Source: Mesorhizobium sp. SOD10
Lineage (GTDB): Bacteria > Pseudomonadota > Alphaproteobacteria > Rhizobiales > Rhizobiaceae
Direction: 5' to 3'
Assembly (NCBI GenBank): GCA_000824805.1
Contig: CCNA01000034.1
Location: 806,001 to 870,000 of the forward strand
DNA: 64,000 nucleotides
The translations under genes were made by a program, and so were the position numbers. Under the pieces are notes generated by a model. The model searched no databases, was not told the origin of the DNA, and saw only the letters and a program-made list of their open reading frames with translations. Shown here piece after piece: positions 55,801 to 62,013 of the stretch. Every line of letters starts with the position of its first letter. Positions within the stretch are counted from its first letter, which is position 1.

Positions 55801-57298
55801 TCGTGCCCACGGCGATGGCCGACTGAGCGGAAGCGTTGGCCGATTGACCGACCGCTGTGGCGTTGACGGCCGTGGCGGCGCTGTGCTGACCAAACACGGT
55901 GGCTCCGTCGGCCGATGCTACGGCGGCAGGACCAAATGCCATCGAGTTGACCCCCGAGGCCTTGGCCGCGGTACCGAAGCTGAAGGCATCCTGCGCCGTG
56001 GAGCTTGCGTTTTCGCCCATCGCGATGGAGTCGGGTGCGCTGACCGTGGCCGCGGAACCGATCGCGATCGAATTGATGCTACCGGTACCGGAAACGCTTG
56101 CGCTGTTGCCCAAAGCGATACCGGAGGCCGCCTGCGCGAGCGATTGCGTGCCAAAGGCGACAGCGTTGTCCGCCGTGGCGTTGGCCGAAGTGCCCATCGC
56201 GGTGGCGAAAGCGCCCGAAGAGAGCGAATTGGTGCCGATCGCGATGCTGTTTGGCAGGGCCGTGTTGGCCTGAACGCCTGCTTGCGCGCCCAAACCCAAG
56301 GCGATGGACTGGTTGCCCCAAGCGCTTGCCGTGTTGCCCATCGCCGTGGCGCTCGTTCCAGTTGCTTTGGTCAGAATGCCGATGGCAACGGTGTTTTGCT
56401 GAGATGCCTGCACATCCGTGCCAAGGGCGATGGCGCCCTGTGCAAGGGCACCCGTTCCCGCGACGGTGCGCCCGCCGATATTGATGGAGTTGATCTGTGA
56501 AGCGACCGATTGGAACCCGATCGCAATGGCGTTCTGGTTGCTTGCGGTGGCGTTGTTGCCCTGGGCAAACGAATCCACTCCCGACGCTTTCGCCCCATAC
56601 CCGAGCGCGGTGGCGCGCAGCCCGCTTGCCGCGGCAGCGAGGCCGAGGGCCGAAGCATTCAGCGCAGCGCTCGTCCCATTGCCGATAGCGGTGGCACCTG
56701 CGCCGTTTGCAACCGTATTGACGCCAAAAGCCGATGAGCCATCCCCATTGGCATGGGCATTTCCGCCGACCGCAAGGGCATTGGTGCCGGTGGCGTTCGC
56801 AAAGACACCCATGCCTATCGCGTTGAGACCATTGGCAGAATTTGCATAGCCGATGATGATCGAGCCATCGCCGGTTGTACTGTTTGCGTCGCCTATCGCC
56901 AAGGCGTTCTGGCCATTGGCAACGGTGCCAGAGCCGATTGCGGTTGAGCTGGCGCCGGCGCTACTGCCGCAGCCGATAGCGGTGCTGCCTGCGGTCGCAG
57001 CACTGGGATTGGTGCAGTTTGCGGGATTGCTGACAACCCCATTGCCCATGGCAACCTGCGCGAACGCCGCTTGCGGTATCATGATCCCGGCGACGGCGAG
57101 CAGGGCGCCTGTCGCCCCGCCGGCGCTGAGCATCCCATGCCCCAACCGGTCGCGCTTCAGGCCGAGCACGCGATGCGCGTTGCGCAGCGCGGCCATCAAG
57201 CGGCGGCGCAGCGAGCGGCTGTCGGCAGCGCCGAGTACCCAGTTCCCAGCGAAACGCGCCGATGCGCGCCGGGTGTTTCGTGCTTGCCCGAGGTTCAT
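52841..57298 (-). CDS. YadA-type trimeric autotransporter adhesin
   Basis: This 1485-aa protein has an extended signal region (about 1-80, with arginine-rich start and LLAVAGIMIPQAAFAQ), then a head of many AIG-x-x-A-x-A-x-G repeats (about 81-640), several neck/stalk modules with AAGRISGSSTDAINGSQLFA and NTTDIAANTADITTLGNTIN coiled coils, and a C-terminal YadA anchor (RQAAAIGLAAASLRYDD to AGVSFTLN). It would trimerise in the outer membrane and bind host or biofilm ligands. Its ATG overlaps the upstream 151-aa gene stop by 4 bases. The final residue is Asn rather than the usual aromatic. Confidence 0.95.
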   Translation of the reverse strand: MNLGQARNTRRASARFAGNWVLGAADSRSLRRRLMAALRNAHRVLGLKRDRLGHGMLSAGGATGALLAVAGIMIPQAAFAQVAMGNGVVSNPANCTNPSAATAGSTAIGCGSSAGASSTAIGSGTVANGQNALAIGDANSTTGDGSIIIGYANSANGLNAIGMGVFANATGTNALAVGGNAHANGDGSSAFGVNTVANGAGATAIGNGTSAALNASALGLAAAASGLRATALGYGAKASGVDSFAQGNNATASNQNAIAIGFQSVASQINSINIGGRTVAGTGALAQGAIALGTDVQASQQNTVAIGILTKATGTSATAMGNTASAWGNQSIALGLGAQAGVQANTALPNSIAIGTNSLSSGAFATAMGTSANATADNAVAFGTQSLAQAASGIALGNSASVSGTGSINSIAIGSAATVSAPDSIAMGENASSTAQDAFSFGTAAKASGVNSMAFGPAAVASADGATVFGQHSAATAVNATAVGQSANASAQSAIAVGTNAKADSANAVAMGTNAVATGGQAVSIGANNTAYGDGAVSIGDPSYASGTGAFTGGANNIANADGTASATAANQAAGAVAIGNNNKAIGQGSVALGNGSTAGATGFVGNVALGNGATATASSGDVALGSGSVTQAAVGTGSATIGGTTYTFAGTTPTSTVSIGAPGAERTLTNLAAGRISGSSTDAINGSQLFATNQQVTQNTTDIASLGNTVTNINSGAGIKYFHANSTLPDSQALGADSVAVGPNAVANNAGDVAIGLNSASSTTTAVGGTTIGGVNYTFAGTTPAGAFSVGSVGAERQIQNVAAGRLTNSSTDAVNGSQLFATNQQVTQNTTDIAANTADITTLGNTINNINAGGGIKYFHANSTLADSQALGTDSVAIGPNAVANNAGDVAIGLNSVSGTTTAVGGATIGGVNYTFAGATPAGAFSVGSAGAERQIQNVAAGQLSGSSTDAVNGSQLFATNQQVTQNTTDIAANTADITTLGNTINNFAGDTSTAYTDANGVGIRYVRTNDSTLPVTDAFAQGVGSSALGYQATASAGDSLALGRGTQATVTGGVALGSGSVSDRAVAPTSGSILSGTGLIPYNTADMSLLGAVSVGTSTSYRQIINVADATEDQDAVTLRQLKGALSSFAVTGSMYFHANSTASDSLAVGVDSVAIGPRTTVNGNNGIGMGNGAIVQSTAPGGIAIGQTSTVNAADSIALGTNSTANGAQSMALGAGATANEPGSVALGAGSTTAAAVATTGTTINGVAYTFAGTAPTSTVSVGSVGNERTVTNVAAGRISSTSTDAINGSQLYATNQAVEAVQGSVGNLNEFAVQYDKNPDGTKSNSLTLAGGDANAPVVIHNVGAGTADTDAVNVQQLNLGLATTLDNSKTYTNQVAATTLQQANAYTDSKLSQLNMDMGEARGEARQAAAIGLAAASLRYDDRPGKVSVAAGGGYWRGEGAVAFGAGYTSEDGRARANLSGTTAGGHWGVGAGVSFTLN
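54345..55210 (-). repeat. About 400-bp direct repeats within the autotransporter stalk
   Basis: The marker GTTCTGCGTCACCTGCTGGT recurs at 54392, 54806 and 55199 (spacing 414 and 393). Each unit encodes a neck, a short head segment (KYFHANSTL to AIGLNS) and a coiled-coil stretch. The 21-bp length difference is one heptad (AANTADI). Synonymous differences between units show the duplications are not brand new. Confidence 0.85.
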
Positions 57299-57750
57299 TG
57301 CGAGAGTGCCTCCTTTGGTCGGTCGCGCTCGATCACGACAGGTTCCGCCGACCCTGCCGCCGAAGCGTGTCTGCTCGAAAATGGGATGACAATATCGGCG
57401 CCGCGCGCCAGAAGCGCATGGCCCTGCTTTTCACCGATCGCCTCGACGCGATCGAGCGTGTTTTCAAGCCAGGAGTCCCCCTCCTCCGGCACGGCCTGCA
57501 GCGCTCGCGTGACCCGCTCCTGCGGAATCAGCCTGCCGAGATAGGATCGCACAGCCGTCAGATGGGCAGCAGGCGCGTCGCCCGCGTGAACCACGGCGGT
57601 GAGGCCGTAGAGATAATGGGCAAGCAGCATGTCCTGCTTGGCCAGGGGCACGCCATCTCCATAGCGTTTCTCAAGCGTCCTGGACGCCGACTCCAGCCAG
57701 TAGCCGATCTCCTCGGAAAGGCTGCGGCCGATGGCCGTATCGTCGCTCAT
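57295..57750 (-). CDS. Unknown 151-aa protein, first gene of the adhesin operon
   Basis: This cytoplasmic-looking protein begins MSDDTAIGRSLSEEIGYWLE and has a helical middle (LAKQDMLLAHYLYGLTAVVHAGD) and a Glu-rich tail with HALLARGADIVIPFSSR. It has no signal, membrane helix or recognised motif. GAGGGG lies a few bases upstream of the ATG. The stop overlaps the autotransporter start (ATGA), so its translation is coupled to that of the adhesin, pointing to a dedicated regulatory or chaperone role that I cannot prove. Confidence 0.8.
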   Translation of the reverse strand: MSDDTAIGRSLSEEIGYWLESASRTLEKRYGDGVPLAKQDMLLAHYLYGLTAVVHAGDAPAAHLTAVRSYLGRLIPQERVTRALQAVPEEGDSWLENTLDRVEAIGEKQGHALLARGADIVIPFSSRHASAAGSAEPVVIERDRPKEALSQ

Positions 57751-57818
57751 GTCCCCTCAGCCTAGTCAGAATCCGGCGTAGCTGAACCTGCTCCAGAAGG
57801 ACATGTTTTCAGAATCCC

Positions 57819-57851
57819 GTATTTCAACAAATTGCTGTTTATCGGAAAAAA
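57819..57851 (-). promoter_or_regulatory. 33-bp motif upstream of the adhesin operon
   Basis: GTATTTCA, then AAATTGC, GTT, CGG and an A-tract, in an AT-rich 205-bp gap. It matches 26 of 33 bases with 58534-58566 upstream of the AraC gene, in the same orientation relative to the genes. It lies 69-101 bases ahead of the operon ATG, a normal activator distance. Confidence 0.55.
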
Positions 57852-57955
57852 TACAGCGCATATTCTGGAGGTTAACACAGAATTACTTTAGAAATTTCTT
57901 TTATAAGCCGAGCCAAAAATAAATCTGCCCATAATTTGGGCAATTTGCTGTCGCC

Positions 57956-58501
57956 TTACTCACTGCCCCGCGATCGAACCTGCCTCGCCCGCACCTGCTG
58001 TGGGGTGGCGTTGCGATATTTTTTCATCATGGTGGTCAGGTGGCTCTGACTCGAGAACCCGCTCAGATCGGCGATGTCCGTGATCGACATGCGGCTGTCG
58101 GCAAGCAACTTTTCAGCAAGGTCCAGACGAAGCGTAAGGACGTATTGATGCGGCGACACTCCGAACGTCTTGGAAAAGCCGCGCGCGAAGTGGTAGGGAG
58201 ACAGTTCGCATACCGCTGCCATCTCAGCGAGAGAAAGCTTGCGGGAAAAATTGTCGTTCAGGAATTGCTGCACCAGCCCGGCGCAACTGGTCGACAGCCC
58301 GCCTTTTGCGTTAATCGGTAATCGTCTCTCAGCAGGGGTTTCCGAAAGCCAGGTCGACAGATCGTCATCGCGCCGCAACTCGGACTCCTGATGCTCAGCC
58401 CTCCGCAGCCTTGGCCCAACCTTAGCGGGCGCTTTCGGTTTCCTAGCCAAAATAATCCGTGATCGCACGTGGTCGCCGTTATCGAATATGCCCCCCGGCA
58501 A
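57956..58501 (-). CDS. AraC-family transcriptional regulator, short form
   Basis: This 181-aa protein has the C-terminal two-HTH AraC domain: FLNDNFSRKLSLAEMAAVCE, YHFARGFSKTFGVSPHQYVL, SITDIADLSGFSSQSHLTTM and KYRNATPQQVRARQ. The N-terminal part (about 75 residues) is basic and shows no ligand-binding cupin domain, so this is a minimal regulator. The start is uncertain: TTG 58501 is the longest, GTG 58468 a possible alternative; neither has a strong ribosome site. It lies 205 bases upstream of the adhesin operon on the same strand and is its probable regulator. Confidence 0.88.
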   Translation of the reverse strand: MPGGIFDNGDHVRSRIILARKPKAPAKVGPRLRRAEHQESELRRDDDLSTWLSETPAERRLPINAKGGLSTSCAGLVQQFLNDNFSRKLSLAEMAAVCELSPYHFARGFSKTFGVSPHQYVLTLRLDLAEKLLADSRMSITDIADLSGFSSQSHLTTMMKKYRNATPQQVRARQVRSRGSE

Positions 58502-58533
58502 CAGCCCGCAAAGGCCATGATTTGAGGCATTCG

Positions 58534-58566
58534 GTATTTCACGAAATTGCGGTTCAGCGGGGAAAA
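58534..58566 (-). promoter_or_regulatory. 33-bp motif upstream of the AraC-type gene
   Basis: This is the partner of 57819-57851: GTATTTCA, AAATTGC, GGTT, CGG, then an A-tract, 26 of 33 bases shared. It lies 33-65 bases ahead of the longest AraC start. A shared site fits a regulator that binds both its own and the adhesin promoter. Confidence 0.55.
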
Positions 58567-58796
58567 ACTTCTTTCACGAAAATTTTAGATGCCGCTGCTG
58601 CTATCCGCTTGTTCTCAAGTAAGATTTTTTCGTCGCAAGGTAACAAGGACGGCCTCTGACGCGTCAGGTGCCACGCAAGTTCGCTTGGCGCGGCGAGCAA
58701 CAGATCCAACACCCCAAAGGCGGAACCACTTGCTGCGACGGGACGGACGCCCGTTTGATCCGGCGGGTCAGGAAAGCGGAGGGCCTAGCCCGCGCG

Positions 58797-60320
58797 CTAC
58801 CGCCCCCGGGCCAGGCTCCCAAGGATGCCGCGGACAATGGCACGGCCGACGGAGGAGCCGACCGAGCGCACCACCGACTTGATGGCGGCTTCGGCCACGG
58901 TCTGGCGGTTGGAAGACCGCCGATTGCCTGTTCCCAAAACATCGTCGAAACCGGGAATGGTCCAGCGCGAGCCGCCGCTGTTCTGCTGCTTTGCCTGCGC
59001 CTCGGCGTCCTGCGCCTCCTTCGTCTTCTTCTGCAGGATTTCGAAAGCCGATTCCCGATCGACGGTATCGTCGTACTGGCCGGCGACAGGGCTCTCGGCG
59101 ATGATCTTGCGGCGCTCGTCCGGCGTGATCGGCCCAAGCCTGGATGACGGCGGCCGGATCAGCGTGCGCTGGACCATGGCCGGCACGCCCTTGTCCTCCA
59201 GCATCGAGACCAGCGCCTCGCCGGTGGCGAGCTGGGTGATGGCGGTGGCGCAATCGAAATCGGGATTGGGCCGGAAGGTCTCGGCCGCGGTGCGCACCGC
59301 CTGCTGTTCGCGCGGCGTATAGGCGCGCAGCGCGTGCTGGACGCGGTTGCCGAGCTGGGCGAGCACCTTTTCCGGGATATCGAGCGGGTTCTGGGTGACG
59401 AAATAGACGCCGACACCCTTGGAACGGATCAGCCGCACCACCTGCTCGACGCGGTCGATCAGAACCTTCGGCGCATCCTCGAACAAGAGATGCGCCTCGT
59501 CAAAGAAGAATACCAGCTTCGGCCGGTCGAGATCGCCGACCTCGGGCAGTTCCTCGAACAGTTCCGACATCAGCCAGAGCAGGAAGGTGGCGTAGAGCCT
59601 GGGATTCATCATCAATTTGTCGGCGGCCAGGACGCTGATCGCGCCGCGGCCGTCGCGCGTCGTGCGCATCAGATCGGCGACGCGCAACGCCGGCTCGCCG
59701 AAGAAATTCGCGGCACCCTGCTGCTCGAGCACCAGGAGCGTGCGCTGGATGGCGCCGACGGAGGGCTTGGTCACATTGCCATACCGTGCGCTGAGTTCGT
59801 CGGCTCGCTCTGCAATGTTGGCGAGCAGCGCCTGCAAGTCCTTCAAATCGAGCAGCAGCAGGCCTTCCTCATCGGCGATGCGGAAGGCGATGTTCATGAC
59901 GCCTTCCTGAGCTTCCGTGAGGTTCATCAGCCGCGACAAAAGCAGCGGTCCCATCTCGGAAATGGTGGCGCGGATCGGATGGCCCTGCTCGCCGAACAGG
60001 TCCCAGAAAATGACGGGGAATTCCTGGAACTGATAGGGATCGAGCTTCACCTCTCCGGCGCGCTTGACCAAAAAATCCTTGGCTTCGCCCATCATGGATA
60101 TGCCGGAAAGATCGCCTTTGATGTCGGCGCAGAAAACAGGCACGCCGGCGTTCGAAAAGCCCTCGGCCAGGATCTGCAGGCTGACCGTCTTGCCGGTGCC
60201 GGTGGCCCCGGTGACGAGGCCATGGCGGTTGCCGTAGCGCAGCAAAAGCTCTTCGGCGCGCTGGTAGGAATCGTCGGGCTTGCGGCTGGCGCCAATGAAG
60301 ATGCTGGTCTCGTCAACCAT
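58797..60320 (-). CDS. HerA/YjgR-like ATPase (DUF853 family)
   Basis: This 507-aa protein has Walker A GATGTGKTVS (about residue 37), CADIKGDLSG, an arginine-rich middle, and Walker B KLVFFFDEAHLLFED, followed by YFVTQNPLDIPEKVLAQLGNR and a C-terminal basic tail. It matches the DUF853 (E. coli YjgR) branch of HerA-FtsK-type ATPases, of unclear function, possibly DNA translocation. ATG 60320 (MVDETSIF) is chosen; the upstream extension reads the divergent promoter. It is divergent from mutA. Confidence 0.92.
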   Translation of the reverse strand: MVDETSIFIGASRKPDDSYQRAEELLLRYGNRHGLVTGATGTGKTVSLQILAEGFSNAGVPVFCADIKGDLSGISMMGEAKDFLVKRAGEVKLDPYQFQEFPVIFWDLFGEQGHPIRATISEMGPLLLSRLMNLTEAQEGVMNIAFRIADEEGLLLLDLKDLQALLANIAERADELSARYGNVTKPSVGAIQRTLLVLEQQGAANFFGEPALRVADLMRTTRDGRGAISVLAADKLMMNPRLYATFLLWLMSELFEELPEVGDLDRPKLVFFFDEAHLLFEDAPKVLIDRVEQVVRLIRSKGVGVYFVTQNPLDIPEKVLAQLGNRVQHALRAYTPREQQAVRTAAETFRPNPDFDCATAITQLATGEALVSMLEDKGVPAMVQRTLIRPPSSRLGPITPDERRKIIAESPVAGQYDDTVDRESAFEILQKKTKEAQDAEAQAKQQNSGGSRWTIPGFDDVLGTGNRRSSNRQTVAEAAIKSVVRSVGSSVGRAIVRGILGSLARGR

Positions 60321-60570
60321 ATCCGGTCTCCGCAATCTGTTCCGCTCAAAGGGCCTCACCCGAGGTATAGTAACGCTAATCGCATGCGGCAATGCCCAGT
60401 GTCGATTTAGGGCGCATCGAATTTGGCCTTTGGCGCTTGCGGATTCCGCGCATGTTTGGCAATCGATTGGCCGGCCGCGGAAAAACCCGGCCGGATGACG
60501 CATTGTGATATCTGGTTCCCGGCTCTAGATTGGCTGGACCGGCTGATGCGGCCGAGAAGCGAGGAGAGCG

Positions 60571-62013
60571 ATGGGCGCCGGCGCCTTGACCAGGGATGTC
60601 GACCTTCCGAACCCGGACGCCAAGCGTTGGCAGGCCTTGGCGGAAAAGGCGCTTGCCGGCGGTTCCTTCGAGGAAAAGCTCGTCTCCCATACCGATGACG
60701 GCATCCGCATCGAGCCGCTCAGTCAACGCTCGACGTCCGCCGAGCCATTGCTCCGCACAAATCCGACTGCGCCGTGGATCGTCAGCCAGCGCGTCGACGA
60801 TCCGGACATCGTCCGGGCCAGCGCGCAAGCGCTGGAAGACATCGCCCAAGGCGCCACCGGCCTGTCGCTTGTCTTCGAGGGGGCGCCGAATGCCTTCGGC
60901 TACGGCCTGCCGCGCACCGCGGAAGCCTTGGAAAGAGTGCTCGACGGCGTGCCGCTCAACCGCGTGCAGGTGCGCATCGACGCGCATCCCTGGAGCCGCG
61001 CGGTCGCCGACTGGCTGCTCGCTTTCTTGAGCAAACGCCGCTCCGATCCGGCCAAGCTCAACCTCTCCTTCGGCATCGACCCGGCGGCGATCTTCGCCGG
61101 AACCGGGCGGTTGCGCACTTCGATCGAGGCGCTGCAGGAATCGATGCCGCAGTCGCTGGCGCATTTCTTCTCGATGGGCGTGCCGGGTGTGCTGCTCGAG
61201 GCCGACGGCCGGGTCTTCCATAATGCCGGCGCCACCGAGGCGCAGGAGCTCGGCACGATGATGGCCTCCGTCGTGTCCTATCTCAGGATGTTCGAGAAGG
61301 CGCGCCAGCCGCTGGTCTATGCGGCACCTTATATGGGCTTCGCGCTCAGCGTCGATCAGGACCAGTTCCTGTCGATGGCCAAGGTGCGGGCGTTGCGCAA
61401 GCTCTGGGCGCGCATCCAGGAAGCTTGCTCGATCCCGGCCTCGACCGCCAGCATCCATGCCGAGACCTCCTACCGCATGATGACGATGGCCGACCCGGAG
61501 ACCAACATCCTGCGCACTGCGATCGCGGCCTTCGCGGCGGCAACCGGCGGCGCCGATTCGATCTCGATCCTGCCGCATACGATCGCGCATGGCCTGCCGG
61601 CCGGCTTTGCCCGCCGCATCTCCCGCAACGCCCAGCTCATCATGGCCAAGGAGAGCCATCTCTACCATGTCGCCGACCCCGCCAATGGCTCGGGCGCGGT
61701 CGAAGCGCTGACCGACGATCTCTGCGCCGCGGCCTGGGAAGAATTCCAGCGCATCGAGGCCGAGGGCGGCGTGCTCGCCAGCCTGCAGCAGGGCTACATC
61801 CAGAATCGCGTCCAGACTGCCGCCGCCAGGCGCAACGGCGCCTACCGGGCCGGCGAACGCGGCATTGTCGGCACGACGCTTTACCGCGTCGGCAGCGAGC
61901 GGCCGGTCGAGACCCTGCCGCAGGAGCGGCGTCCGGCCCTGACCGAAGGCGTTGCGACCTGCGAGCCGCTGTTTCCGGTGCGCATCGACCAGTCGATCGG
62001 AGCCGGATCATGA
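60571..62013 (+). CDS. mutA: Methylmalonyl-CoA mutase small subunit (MutA-type)
   Basis: This 480-aa protein has the TIM-barrel domain of methylmalonyl-CoA mutase (WIVSQRVDDPD, ETSYRMMTMADPETNILRTA, PHTIAHGLPAGFARRISRNA), but no B12-binding domain and no DxHxxG motif, so it is the catalytically inactive partner of the heterodimer. It is shorter than the roughly 620-residue actinobacterial small subunits because the C-terminal flavodoxin-like domain is missing. GAGGAG precedes the ATG. The stop overlaps the large-subunit ATG by 4 bases. Confidence 0.9.
   Translation: MGAGALTRDVDLPNPDAKRWQALAEKALAGGSFEEKLVSHTDDGIRIEPLSQRSTSAEPLLRTNPTAPWIVSQRVDDPDIVRASAQALEDIAQGATGLSLVFEGAPNAFGYGLPRTAEALERVLDGVPLNRVQVRIDAHPWSRAVADWLLAFLSKRRSDPAKLNLSFGIDPAAIFAGTGRLRTSIEALQESMPQSLAHFFSMGVPGVLLEADGRVFHNAGATEAQELGTMMASVVSYLRMFEKARQPLVYAAPYMGFALSVDQDQFLSMAKVRALRKLWARIQEACSIPASTASIHAETSYRMMTMADPETNILRTAIAAFAAATGGADSISILPHTIAHGLPAGFARRISRNAQLIMAKESHLYHVADPANGSGAVEALTDDLCAAAWEEFQRIEAEGGVLASLQQGYIQNRVQTAAARRNGAYRAGERGIVGTTLYRVGSERPVETLPQERRPALTEGVATCEPLFPVRIDQSIGAGS

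Noticed and set aside
54227..56500. Long plus-strand frame opposite the autotransporter (757 aa, Arg/Gly/Asp-rich)
   Set aside because: It is the reverse-strand shadow of highly repetitive adhesin codons; there is no ribosome site or recognisable domain and its repeats mirror those of YadA.
58656..58667. 12-bp palindrome CTGACGCGTCAG near the HerA-like gene end
   Set aside because: Short, GC-rich and isolated; such palindromes are expected by chance at this length scale and no partner copy was seen.
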